Source: Riptortus pedestris (taxonomy: Eukaryota; Arthropoda; Insecta; Hemiptera; Alydidae). Taken from it: a DNA stretch of 64,000 nucleotides. The first letter of the stretch is position 1; the number at the start of each line of letters is the position of its first letter. The notes below the pieces were generated by a model. The model was not told the origin of the DNA and made no database searches. It saw nothing but the letters and a program-made list of their open reading frames with translations. The stretch is from NCBI GenBank assembly GCA_019009955.1, contig CM032233.1, positions 123,637,501 to 123,701,500 on the forward strand. The letters are read 5' to 3'. Positions 38,126 through 50,204 of this stretch are shown here, in pieces. Made by a program: the position numbers and the translations under genes.

Positions 38126-38528
38126 TGTAATGAATTTGACATTCCATTACATAAACCCATGACAAATGACCATATATTTTATATTTTGAATAATGCCAGT
38201 ACAGAACACATTAAGATCTTTATTTATGAATACTTAAATGTCTAATTTATACCTTTAAATAAGAGTTCTATCCAATTTAGAGTTGTCACCATATGCTCTC
38301 ATATTTTAGTAGATAACACCAATGGATTTTTATAATAACATTCACAGCTCTTCATTTTTATTAATACTTATTATTGGTGAATATTTAATTATAAATAAAT
38401 TTATTATTTAAATTCTGGCTAGAGTCTATTGTTGGTGAACCATTCCTAAATTTTTATTAGTGATTTGTTTATGGGAATTATCATCTCTTACAGCTTCCAC
38501 TGCCTATTGCCGCAGCCAGATCGTAACA
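38126..38528 (-). mobile_element. Solo LTR, same family as 1603-2356, internally deleted
   Basis: Complementary to the copy at 1603-2356, with TG...CA ends on the minus strand (TGTTACGATCTGGCTGCGG at 38528 downward). It is flanked by a 4-bp direct repeat CATA (38122-38125 and 38529-38532). At 403 bp it lacks about 330 bp corresponding to roughly 1780-2105 of the longer copy. It lies just upstream of the forkhead gene. Confidence 0.8.
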
Positions 38529-38529
38529 C

Positions 38530-39760
38530 ATACATTAATTTTTTGAGAGAGGTGATTAGAACGGTGACTACATCCCATAGAAGCCAATGGCTTAATACAC
38601 AATCCCATAAATGTTTTACAAGCAGCTCTTCTAATTATTAATATATCCAAGAATGGTGTTGTCAATTTACTTTCCTGTTTAGATGTAAACTTGAGGCTAC
38701 TATGAATGTATTAAACATATCCACAACCTAATATCTGATTTGTAGATAGCAAAAACAAATTAATGTGTAAAGAGGACTAATGAGGAGGATTATATCTTTG
38801 TACACAAAGTTTTCCTAAAAAAAAAAATAATTACCATGCAACCAAAACACTAAAAGTAATGGTAATCTTGTCAGTTTTATTGAATTGGATTAATAAAATT
38901 ATAAATGATGAGAGGTGCAGAAAGTTTAACAAATGAGGGAAGATGAGGAATAACATGATCTGGCCGAACATTATTGCAGCCTTTTGAACATTGCACGTCT
39001 CAACACCCAGAATTCGCAAATGTTTGGCCACAGAACTATCAAATACAGCCTCCAATTGCTTTCTAAAGTCCAGATCTGCCCGTTGACTCTTGTCTCAGAC
39101 CAAGTTCACAAATTGATAATGTCTGCTCAGGAAGTACTAAGAGGAGACAAGTCACCATTTATTAGAACATTTAATTAACATGAATTGTCTCCTAGGAAAC
39201 ATGATTCAAAAGCAAGAGCTATAGCAAAACATGTAGTAGAAAAAGTACATCCTATGACTTCTTATCAGTCTCGATGAAGCTACTCTGGAGGAAGGATGTC
39301 TCCCTCGGCCATGGGCTGACTTCCTTTTTAGTCTTAGTTCTGGAAGAGGCTTTACAGAAAACTTATAGAACAGATATTTAATAAAGGGGAGTGAAATTAT
39401 AAAGAATATAGAAAAAGCTGAGAATGGACTTCTATTGATATATATATATATATATATATTGAGAAGAAGGGTCATTGCTCTTTTCTTTTTTTTCAGTTAG
39501 GATGATCCTTCTCAGAGTTAGAAGCACTCTTCCTTGTCAGATTTGAACTTCATACATGACTATACTACCCATTTTCTACTTAGGAAGGCCTAATGACATT
39601 AGGCATGTGTGACATAGCCTAACAAACTTAACAATGGCATTTGACTTGGACAGAACAAGTGGCGTTGCTTGTGAAAGTTTTTGCTCTTATCTATAAAATG
39701 TAAACAGTAAATAGAAGCTGATCAGTTCATATAAAGTTATTTCAGAATGTCAAATAATTA
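38530..39760. other. Unassigned stretch upstream of the forkhead gene
   Basis: A minus-strand frame at about 39064-38831 (DFRKQLEAVFDSSVAKHLRI) looks somewhat protein-like but has no known domain and no supported start. A (TA)n tract lies at 39438-39461. Nothing else recognised. Confidence 0.4.
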
Positions 39761-40210
39761 CTTGTGGCATTCCCTAAGGATCAATATTAGATCCATTACT
39801 ATTTTTAATATATACAATAATAATAATCTTCCCAGAAAACCTTAAATGCACAAAATATATGTTTTATGCTGATGATACCAGCATAAATATAAAAGGTACA
39901 GACCCAGAAGATCGTTCTGTTGGTATTAAAGCATTAACTGATTGGTTAATGGCTAATAAGCAATGTAGGTGTCGAAACAAATATTCTAGATTTCAGTGAA
40001 TAATCAGGACATTTTACCAGTCCTCATGATACATATTTTAGGATTGACTGTGAACAAAAGCATTGACTTGTTTGGTCATATTGAAGAATTCAGTAAGAAA
40101 CTAAAATCGCTTTGCTTCTTATTAAAATGTTAAGAAATATCTTCCAATGGGAACTCTATTACTTATATACTATGGTTATTTCCATAGTCGGTTAACTTAG
40201 GGTGTTACGT
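39760..40210 (+). pseudogene. LINE reverse-transcriptase fragment (palm domain)
   Basis: The plus strand reads CGIP-stop-GSILDPLLFLIYT (from about 39762), then TKYMFYADDTSIN with the catalytic YADD at 39865-39876. Further on comes a frameshifted LGLTVNKSIDLFGHIEEF block. These are RT motifs of Jockey/CR1/L2-type LINEs. Stops and frame changes show it is dead. Confidence 0.75.
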
Positions 40211-40690
40211 GTTAGGGTATGGGTCAAGAAACCATATTAATAGAAAACAAAAAAGCTTGATGTATCCTATTATGTTATGCTAACATTTAATGCTAATAAA
40301 TACATTTCAGAATGATCTCATTATGTATTTTTCCTGCACACAAAAAATCTTCTTATTGTATGCAACCCCTACATGACAGACTATTTTGCATGTCAATGTT
40401 AATTTTATTTAATTGGGCCAAGAAGAAGACAAGACCAGTAGACTTCCACGATTTTTTTCAAAAATCGTTTCATGAGTACACCCTATACAGTGGATTCCCT
40501 AACTGGAAACTCGACAATGAAGACCATTTGTGTTACCAATACACAATACCTTGGATGATAAAATAAATCCAAATTAGCAGATTATTCAGTCTTCATGGAC
40601 TCACTTGTACTAACATTCCAAAAACAGAATTATAATCATTAAGGGAGAAATAGATGGACGGGAGGATAATCTATCCACTATTTTGGAATA

Positions 40691-41015
<325 letters not shown>

Positions 41016-41245
41016 TTTAATTTTTTTAATAAAAAAGAAAATAGCTATGACATACACGGTGTAAAAATAAATAACAAAAGTAAAAAAAAATAAAAAATAA
41101 AATAGTGAATTTGGGTCTGGATGGATAGTCTAGTTAAATGTGTGGGGTATTATGGTGGAGTGCCATAAGACTCCATTAAAGCCTATAGGGTAGAGGCTTT
41201 AATGGACGATGAACTGTGGATGCATAATGCATAATGACAGCATGA

Positions 41246-41776
41246 TTTTAGCAGATTTCCCAAAAGGGAAATCAACCATTGAGGTTTGAAAACTTTTCTC
41301 AATTGTCCATCAATGTTACCTAGGAGAAGAAGAAAATAAGGTCATTTCAGAACTCACACACTTGTCTGTTACCACTCTAGCAGTCATCATTTTAGTTTGA
41401 TCGTTACCAAATTCGATGTAAAAGCGTTTCTTATAAAACTGAAGCTTAAGTTCGTTAACAGCTGAAATCTGATTGAGGAGGGGGCGTTAGAGGTGGGATT
41501 AATAGAAAATTCCAAATATCTCCATTATTATGAGTTGGATCGAAAAATGTTATAGAACCACCCTTTTTAATCTACTGATGCTATACAATCGTTGTTCTAT
41601 GCATTATATCCGAACATAAATATTAAGTGAGTTATTCGTACTTTTTTGTTGTCAAGAGTTCAGTAAACCCCCACTTCTACTCATCGGATTTTTACTTAGA
41701 AATAGAGAATATTTGTTGAGATGTGATCACCAGCGTGTGGAAAATCTGCTACGCAGGCCCTGCGTGACTAACTTTC
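41246..41776 (+). mobile_element. DINE/HINE-like element, full length, without (TA)n
   Basis: It starts TTTTAGCAGATTTCCC with the 5' hairpin partner GGGAAATCAACC and ends in the stem-loop ACGCAG-GCC-CTGCGT (41751-41765) followed by GACTAACTTT. At the site where other copies have (TA)n it has ACTCACACAC. About 530 bp, no open frame of interest. Confidence 0.7.
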
Positions 41777-42109
41777 TGTATATTCAATTTGGCAATTCTG
41801 ACCTCTTAGATGTATGCTTTATTTTCAGAATTTCGAAATTTAAAAAAAATCAAATGTTGGTATTTTTGAAAAGTGCTCAGCAATATGTTTCGAACAATTT
41901 AATAGAGTATAGAGTCCATATCAAAATTATCCAAGCCGCCAGTTTGGGCATTAGCGACGATGGTTACTCATCATCTATAACAAGATACACATTCTTGCAG
42001 AACATCGTGAATTTGTGTTTATTAGTTACAAAATTGATATACGGACACAATTGTGTGACTACAATGCTCCTTGTCGAAGGTAACGGGGCCTATAAGAAGT
42101 AGGCATATG

Positions 42110-44640
42110 AAGTTGGTTCATAGAATAGAATCAGTCTCCATCAATAAAACCAGGAATCCCTTTTACAAATTGCAGGTGGCCGTACCATATCAACCACTTT
42201 CAGCAGACTGTTCCAGTAATGGAGATTTTCTCTAAAAGTCTAACTTCACACAACTAACAGTCAATTTCCGAAGTACAGACTTTATGGTCATGAAAAAGAA
42301 GACCCGTAATTAACCTCTGAACACAGGAGCCTTTTTCAAACTTGATAGAGTAATTGAAAATGAAAGGATAAATCCAGTCACGTGTGACCAAGGGGGGGGG
42401 AGTGGACTCTCTCAGGAGAAACTCCCATAAAATAAAAAAAAATAAAATAAAAAAAATCAGAAATTTTTACACAAGCTTGAAACAAGTGAGACATTGCTAA
42501 ATGATCTAACAGAAAACTTGTTGAGCAGATAAAAGCCTGAAGGGGAGGGAGACAGAGAAAGAGAGGGATTGTTATAATTGAACACGCGTAGAGCCTCCAT
42601 GACAGAAATAAGAGCATCATAAATAAAATCGCTAAATGTTAATTTTTTGGGAAAAAAAGAAATTATCCTGAGTGGGATGATGAATAAAATAGGTGTCCTT
42701 TGGCTCGTAGATTATTAATAACGCCAACAAAAAGAGAAACAACCACTGAGTTGGCAGAACATAGAAAGCCCTTTCCAAAACCTACTGAACAGTAGAATTT
42801 TGAGGAATTTATCTTAAGACAAAATAAAAAACTAGAATTCTGCATGGATAAGAAGAAGAGAACATAGGGGTCCAAAACTAAAGCCAACAGGCTGCGTCAA
42901 TGCAGTCATTGACGACCTAAGTCAAGCAGGAATATTTTTCATGTACTCAACATATGTAGAGCAAGAGTGGAGAACCTTGGGCATCTGGTCTAACTCCTCA
43001 AAGATTTTGTAATAAGTTGCATTTTTAATCGGTGTGTCTAAATCACTAGAGGAAACTTTCACAAAAAAAATACGGAAATTTTGATGGAACCGCATAAGAA
43101 ATTAAAATAAGGATAAAGGGCTTATGCCAAAAAATGTGCACCTATAAGGAAAAGACAAGGGGTGGAAATTGACTTTAATGAGACCATAAGGGTTTTTGAC
43201 AATAGTACTTTGGGATTATCCTGATCGGCCTCGACGCAGTAGAGGTAGAAGGTAGCAAACCCGGAAGTCGGGTTACCAGAAAAACCATAACTACAATAAC
43301 AGGGGGCGTGGAAATGGACGTCTTTATTTTAGACCAAAACTGGTAGCCAAAAAACAGGGTTATTGGGCAATGAAAGGGCGGAATGAAGGGGAATTTTCGC
43401 ACAAGAGAATCGTTTTTTAGTTCAATACTGTAGGATTCAAATTGTGTTCCTAAAAGAAAAATTGGATATGGTATGGGAGGGAGTCAACTTGTTATTTTAT
43501 TAATATAGGTTACGCATAAGAGTTGTTCAGTGGAGGATAAGATAGATTAAAGTGTTTCCTCTGCAGCCGCAAACATAATCCATGTGTCGATCAGTTACTC
43601 TCATTCAACCACCAAAGAGACTTGAAAGCTATTCATAAGGATGAAGGTGTGAGTTTGTGGAGATCCTATGAGAGCGAGCCAATGGTGTTAGGCCCACCAG
43701 ACGTTCTTCACCTAGGCCCGTTACATGGCATTCAACGAACATATCCGTAACATTATTTCTAAGAAGATAAGCACTAGGTGCAATTACATCAAATATAGAA
43801 ACAACTACCACCAAATTTTCAACCTTCGTATATTCCTCGCAGAAAGAACGCCGAGGAATGGGGATGGAACTTAGCTAATGATAAAATAGAATCTGAACTA
43901 AAAATAGCCGAAATATATTAGAACCGGTGGCTAATTGGACACTCATCAATAATATCTGATATATCTGAGGGAAGCTTCATTTGGACTTAACTTAGCTGGT
44001 AACTCAAATGGTTTCAAATAGGGCTGCAACAGCCTCCAAAAATCCCCGAGCTTGGTTCCTCAGATCAATTCATCGTTATATATTCAATTGAAATGGTTCT
44101 TGATCCGACTTAGTATAAGGACATTTTAAGAAATTACTAATATCTTGGTCAAGTGATGGATCTAACCTTGAAAACTTAGTCACATTAAACTTTATCATTG
44201 TGGGAATTCGACAATAATATAATGTAAAGTCCATCCTTTGTATTGTAATTAATTGACGTAAATTGTTATAAGAGAGAAAAGATTCATTGCCCCGAGGGAG
44301 GTTTCAAAAAGGTTGTCAGAAGGTTATAAACAAGCCTTGACCTGGGAATATGAACCTACTTAGCAACAATTGACCCACAGAATTCTGAAAAGCTTCTAAA
44401 ATTTGGGAACGTTTAATTCGTAGTATACAGGGGAAAACGTAAAATAGTGAAATCAAAAGACAAGTAAGATGGTGCATAGGAACTCCAGGAATTAATCATA
44501 TAAAATACAAGGGGAAAAATAAAAAAGCATTCTAAGATTTAAGGGCAACACGAAACAGATTTTCCACATGTAAGAATATTCGTGTTAACGAAAAGGTGCA
44601 TAGAATTACAATTGCAGTAAATTATTCGGTTAATACATTT
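42110..44640. other. Unassigned stretch, somewhat less AT-rich
   Basis: No host gene recognised. At 43220-43330 the plus strand reads an Arg/Gly/Asn-rich peptide (SGYQKNHNYNNRGRGNGRLY) between stops, which could be a decayed ORF1 or gag-like relic or chance. Several 60-80 codon antisense frames have no domain. Confidence 0.35.
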
Positions 44641-44759
44641 GGTTACGCAATATATGACATTTATTGATTCGCTGCATAATAACGAGTATACAGATGCTGG
44701 TGTATTTTACTCATTCTATAGCTCCCCCTGGCCCGAACATTACATTTTTAATTACATTG

Positions 44760-44954
44760 GTTGTATAACATTTTTTTTTTTTTTTACCCAACTTACAATA
44801 ACGGAGATATTCCGAATTTTTTATTTGACTCTTCTCCCTAAACCCCCTTGCCTAATTTTGGCTATTAACAAAGTTTATCTATAGTTTTACATAAAACATT
44901 TATTTAAGGAATTTGGTAACAATTAAACATACATTACGACCGCTAGAGCATTAT

Positions 44955-45014
<60 letters not shown>

Positions 45015-45226
45015 AATGTAATTTCTAGGTAGCATAGATAGGAATTTGAAGAAATATTTCGAAAATGGCGCAATGAGTACACCTTATCAGTTGATTAAAT
45101 TAAATTTCTGTTTACATAGATTTCTTTATGAGAGAAATAATGAATAGTATATGAAATGACCTCATCGGAATTGTAACAGGTGGGAAATCAGCTTAGTTTA
45201 CGCAGCACATGTGTGACAGGCTTTTT
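44760..45226. repeat. Two abutting DINE/HINE-like fragments in opposite orientation
   Basis: Positions 44760-45090 match the element read on the minus strand (TTTACATAAAAC core, (TA)n at 44957-45010, GGTAGCATAGATAGG). Positions 45181-45226 are a plus-strand 3' end (GGGAAATCAGCTTAGTTTACG, in two words, then a diverged stem-loop and GACAGGCTTTTT). Confidence 0.55.
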
Positions 45227-45827
45227 ATATTTTCAATTTACTATAAACCCCTCTTCTACTCAAGCTATTTTCACAGGAGGCTATTATATCACTAAACTAA
45301 TCGTGTCTTACTTAAGTTAAACGTCTTGTATACATAGGGATCTCATTAAAGGGAAAATATTAAATGGAGTATATGAAGTCATCAATAAAAAGATTCACCA
45401 CACGGGAAAATCTGTCTAGCTTCTTTGTACGGAATTTTCATTCAATTTTTTTTTTTATAAATTTAGAATGACCAGCAATTTGTTGCCATCTACTAGATAG
45501 TATTGGTATTACATTTGAAGTGTTTTTAATTCGTTGTACTAAGTAAAGCAAGACCAACGAAAATTTTCGATTTCAGATTTCATTGGGATTATCCGTGTTG
45601 ACCTTTCCTGAACCCATATTGACTAGTTTCGGCGTGACGTCAGTACATATGTATGTATCTCGCATAACCCAAAACCGAGTAGTCTCAGAATGTTTAAATT
45701 TCATTTTAGGACTGTTGTACCATATAGTTGTACACCTCTCATTTTGATTAAGAGAGTGGGGATTACAGAGGGTGGGAATACAAATTTCTTCGTATTAGAG
45801 AAAGAAAAAATTACAAATAGAGCCATT

Positions 45828-46010
45828 TATGTTTATCATAAAACGATCTGTAAATTATGCTATTTTTGATCTGACGCATTAGAACGGAGTATCGTATATT
45901 ACTTTCAAATGAAACAATTTTAAATGAAATGCTTTAAAACATTTTGTTTATTTTATTTAATAGGAGTAGAAAGAAGCCAGGTGTCTACATCAGATTTTTT
46001 CACAAAAATC
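45828..46010 (+). repeat. Dispersed repeat, partner at 57180-57425
   Basis: Shared words in the same order and orientation: GTTTATCATAA, GATCT.TA, TTAT..T.TTTT.GATC, AAAACATTTTGTTTAT, and CACATCAGATTTTT near the end. The class is unknown. Confidence 0.5.
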
Positions 46011-46630
46011 TTGTCATTAATAAAAGCTTAAAAGTGTATTGGGTGGTGGAGAGGGATGATGGAGAGCGGTGAGATATGACGGGGTGGCTGGTTGTTGGAT
46101 GGCTGACCTTGGAGCTGACCGCCAATCCAATCAATATCCGAGCTGCTCATGGCAACACATCAGATCACTCACTCATTACTTACTTACTAACTTCCCTCCA
46201 AACAATGGAATTTCAGAGATATTTTTGTCTATTCCATCCCCATAAAAGCAAGCAGTCTTTCCATATTTAGGTGAGCCAGCCGTTAACGCCATTGGAACAG
46301 TAAATAGCTCCACCCTCCAAGGGAATATATATATAATATTTTGATATTAAGACGTCGAGTAATGTATCAGCTGGGGAATCTCAAGGAGAGAGATTGTGTA
46401 TGGGGAAATATTCGAAATAAGCAGCGTTCCCCCAGAAATTCCTCAGCAGTTAACAGGAGCACATATCGAACGAGGAGCACACACATACCCCAACTCGAAA
46501 CCCCTTTGATAATAGCTCCTGCTCCTTCTCCTTCTCCTAATACAAGCCAGCAATTCTGCCCCAGAACATCAACTCTTTTTTTTTCCCACCGCGGAGGGAG
46601 GGGGTGGGTGATCGATTAATCTCAAATTGA
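46011..46630. other. GC-richer island, unassigned
   Basis: Visibly richer in G and C than its surroundings, with open frames at 46076-46270 and 46341-46619 (the latter Pro/Ser-rich). No domain, splice partner or repeat partner was found. It could be a promoter or first exon of an unseen gene, or old repeat sequence. Confidence 0.3.
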
Positions 46631-46869
46631 ATTCCCTACAAATGTTGTTCCTTGCATTTCTTATTTAACCTCTAGTATGGTCTCAGATCACTGTCTATTC
46701 TTGCAGTAAGAAGCTTATCTGCTGTCTATTCTTGCTATGCAAACAATTATTGAAATATAAGCTGGGCATGAGATGTTTAGTTAAATGATTCAAATTGAAA
46801 ATTGGATTATATGTACTAGGGGGTACAGAAGGTTGAGTAAACACATAGAAATAACACGTTTACTAATCG

Positions 46870-47430
46870 AATTAGAAAAAAAAACAAGTATGAAACAATA
46901 TTTGATAACAACGGAGGTATTTCGAATTTTCGATCTACCCCCTCCCCTCTCTAAACCTCCACTCTTCTTGTACTTGAACGCTCTGGCGGTCGTAATTTGT
47001 TTTAGATTGTCAAAAATTCGATATTTAAGCACTTCATGTAAAAAGAACGATGAAGTTCGTAAACGATTAAAATTAGACCACAAGTTGGAGGGGTTCAGAG
47101 GAGTAAAAACTTTAGAAATATCTCCGTTTTTCTAAGTCGATCGAAAACTTATATAGAACCAATCTTATTAGAAATTTAATTTTCTACAATAGTTGTTCTT
47201 ATATACTTCATCCTCTGACCTTAATATTAACCGAGATATTAGAATTTCTTTAGTTTTTAGCATTCTCTACACCCCCAACTACTACACATTTTTCTTTAGC
47301 AACAGGCTAATTTATCGCGAATCGTGTTATTTCATGCTTAAATACTTGGCATTATTCATTAGACAAGGAGTCCTGGGAATACAAAGAATACCTAATTGTC
47401 TCCACTATTATGGACTCGGATCAAAAAATG
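46870..47430. repeat. Inverted pair of DINE/HINE-like fragments
   Basis: Positions 46905-46965 read as the minus-strand core (GGAGGTATTTCGAATTTTCG, CCCTCTCTAAACC). From about 46980 the plus-strand core begins (ACGCTCTGGCGGTCG...). The second part is cut at 47430 by the next copy, inside the word GGATCAAAAAATG. Confidence 0.6.
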
Positions 47431-47550
47431 TTTAACAGATTCCCCCGAGCGAAATAAGCTGTTGAGATTGTACTCATGACACGATTGCAGAACAATCTCC
47501 TCAAATGTCCATCGACCCTGCCTAGTAGATAACGAAAATGAGGGCCGTTC

Positions 47551-47612
<62 letters not shown>

Positions 47613-48243
47613 GTTACCACTCTAGTGGTCGCAATTATTATTTAATCACTACCAATCACGATATATTAGAGTTCCAGGTAAAACTAAAGATCAAGTTCGT
47701 TAACGGCTGAAATTGGACTTCGGGAGGAGGGGAATTTTGAAAATTTAAAATATCTCTGTTATTATAAGTCGAATTGAAAACTTCGATAGAACCAATCTTA
47801 TTACAAATTTAATTCGCTATATATATGTTGTGTTATGTATATTTTGTCTTTCATGAATATTAACCTAGATATTTGTTTTTTTTTGGTTTTCTGCTTTGAG
47901 TAAAGTTCCACTCCTACTCATCTCATGTTAACAATAAGCTGTTAAATTATGAACCACATTATTCGAAGCTTAAATGCCAAATATTGTGTATTGGACTGTA
48001 TACATTGTGAGAAAATATATGGTGGGGGCTCGGATTGGCCGTGCGAGTTAGGGCCTTGGTCCTAATCTCGCATGGCAGAGCTAGAGTGGCGGGTTCGAAT
48101 CCCGCCCTGGCCAGTAGAAATTTATTTAATGACGGACTCATTAAATAAACTCCTTAGGCCCACCCTGCTAGAAAAGAATGGTAACCTGTAGATAACCCGT
48201 CCCGACTAGCCTAGTAGCATAAGGTGGACGTAAAATAAAAAAA

Positions 48244-48291
<48 letters not shown>

Positions 48292-48368
48292 AGAAGAGAC
48301 CAATAATTTCATACTAGCACGTGGGAAATTCGCCACTTTACGCAGCACATGCGCGACGGACTTTTTTA
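47431..48368 (+). mobile_element. DINE/HINE-like element interrupted by a SINE
   Basis: The 5' end is TTTAACAGATTCCCC, with ATCGACCCTGCCTAG downstream, (TA)n at about 47558-47610, then the core. The SINE at 48027-48250 and its adjoining TA tract split the core. The 3' end GGGAAATTCGCC, a degraded stem-loop and GCGACGGACTTTTTT follow (48323-48367). Confidence 0.7.
48027..48250 (+). mobile_element. SINE family A, best-preserved copy
   Basis: The head is tRNA-like over about 86 bases: GGCTCGG pairs with most of CCTGGCC, there is a TTAGG/CCTAA anticodon-type stem, and an intact B box GGTTCGAATCC. The body carries CTCATTAAATAAACTCC and GATAACCCGTCCC, then GTGGACG and an A-rich tail. Pol III transcription is expected for such a head. 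It sits inside a DINE/HINE-like element, so it is the younger insertion. Confidence 0.85.
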
Positions 48369-48479
48369 GACTTGCATGGTCATGTCATGATTATGGAGGT
48401 CGGGGCCGTTTCAAGGTATTTTCCAACAACATTTCGCTAGTGATGCTCACATCTTTTTAAGACTATTTCAGCAAAGAAT

Positions 48480-49920
48480 GAGGCCGAGCTGTCGTATCCA
48501 ATGTATTTTATATACTTGTCCAGTCCGGTTTCCTGGACTCATGCCTTGGGCGACTTCGTCCCCGCAATTGAGAGCTTATCCTCAAACTTGCTCCCGATGA
48601 AAGCTACGTCATCTGCATATGCGAGGAATTTGTGCATTTTGCCTACATGAACTCTCCTATGCGCCATGGAAGCTTCTCTTATGATGCAAATAACCGAGAA
48701 GGTAAGTTCGAAGGCTAGGTTGTATGTACAACATAGGGGAGAAGCAATCACCTTGTCTCAAACGTCGAACACTTCAGCTATCTCCCCTTGAACCAACACA
48801 CCCGTCAGCGGGGGCCATTGGATGCACGCCTTGCTGCTGTTTCCTCCCTCGTAATCTCATTTATGTTATTATTTTCTAAAGACAGCCTCTATCAACTGAA
48901 TCATAAGATCAATGGAAGTCAATGGATAGGTATGAGCCCATCTTTTTCTACCTCTGACCGCTTCTTAAGCATAAGTTTCAAGGAAAATATCTATACTAAC
49001 GTGCTTCTTCCTCTTCTGATTCCCTGCCTGATTAACGTCTAGGACCCTTTCGCAGTATGGGTTCATTCTATTGAGCATTATAGGGAGTAGTGCGATTCCT
49101 CTTTCTTCAGGATTCGGCATATGAGGCCTGTTCCATTCATCCGGGATGCGTTCCTCCCTCCAGATCTTTAAGACTACCTCATGAATCCGGCTCATCAAAT
49201 GCTCGCCCTTATCTTTGAACAGTTCGCCAGGCAAACCACCAATCCCAGAGGTTTTTCTCCTTTTGATTTTGACGAATGCCATCTCCACATCCAAGAGATC
49301 TGGCTGCTCAACCGTGTTTCCTTCAAGGCCCTCGGAGTGGGCCTTCATCCTCTGTATGAATTCTACTCTTCAGTAACTGATGGAAGGAAGTACTCCTTCC
49401 AAGTTTCCAGCACTTCCTCCGTTACAGCTGTCGTTTCTTTTCATTTGTGTGCTTCTCTCTTTATAACCAGTTCTTTCTTTTCTTATATCTCTGTAGAACT
49501 CACACACATTACCACTATGCCAATTTTCCTTTATGCCTTTGGATCACTGAGACAAAAATACTCTCTTTTCGTCTTGGTCTTTTCGAAGAGTTTTATTAGC
49601 GGATTTAAGCAGACTCGTACACAACTCTTGACTCCTTATCTCCGTTGGTTTGGTTGAAGATCTTTAACTTTCTCTCGCAGCTTTCTGGCCTTTTCTGAGA
49701 ACCATTTCTTCGGTTCTCTTATTTTCAGTACTCCAATTTTCTGAAAGGCTGGCTCATTTGTTGCTTCCCGAAATGCATCACAGTGCTCATCAATTGGACA
49801 AGTATCAAAGTCAAGTGCCTATTGGCCAATTCTGTTTTATACAGTAATAGAGAGATCTTATATAGCGACCGAGGAGGAAGACGGCCGCAAGATAAACTTT
49901 CTCCACAAAGATACGACATC
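48480..49920 (-). pseudogene. Decayed LINE (RTE-like) reverse transcriptase
   Basis: On the minus strand the order is: AEKARKLRE-like words near 49690, then VEMAFVKIKRRKTSGIGGLP (about 49290-49220), VLKIWREERIPDEWN, NLAFELTFSVI, and FLAYADDVAFIGSKF with the catalytic YADD at 48619-48608. These are RT blocks 0-5 of a LINE. Frameshifts and stops interrupt it and no RNase H was seen. It is a different family member from the element at 59355-62156. Confidence 0.75.
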
Positions 49921-50095
49921 GCACGAAATATTATAATTTAATAGTATTTTAACCTAAATAGATATTTTATTTCCGTACGATGGTTTATCTAATTTACACA
50001 TGTTAAGAATTCATGCTTAGTAAAAAATATTATATATTGTGATTAAAAAAAAAAGTGTTAACCAAATAAACTTTGAGATATTCAAAGAAATTATA

Positions 50096-50193
50096 TATAG
50101 TATCGGAGGGACCTCATTTTAGTCACCTCCTAAATACGAATTGTTCGAAAGTCGGGGCTTGAGTACAATCTCAATAAGGGAATCTGCTAAAAA
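50096..50193 (-). repeat. DINE/HINE-like 5'-end fragment
   Basis: It matches the 5' 100 bases of the family on the minus strand: GGACCTCATTTTAGTCACC, GAGTACAATCTCAATA and GGGAATCTGCTAAAA. Confidence 0.55.
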
Positions 50194-50204
50194 ATACAGG
50201 AATT

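Noticed and set aside
41713..42102. 129-codon plus-strand frame
   Set aside because: It starts inside the 3' stem-loop of a DINE/HINE-like element and shows no domain; treated as chance.
48027..48113. Functional tRNA gene
   Set aside because: The cloverleaf is imperfect and the sequence continues into a SINE body shared with three other loci, so it is a SINE head.
49181..49657. 158-codon plus-strand frame
   Set aside because: Antisense to the decayed LINE reverse transcriptase at 48480-49920.
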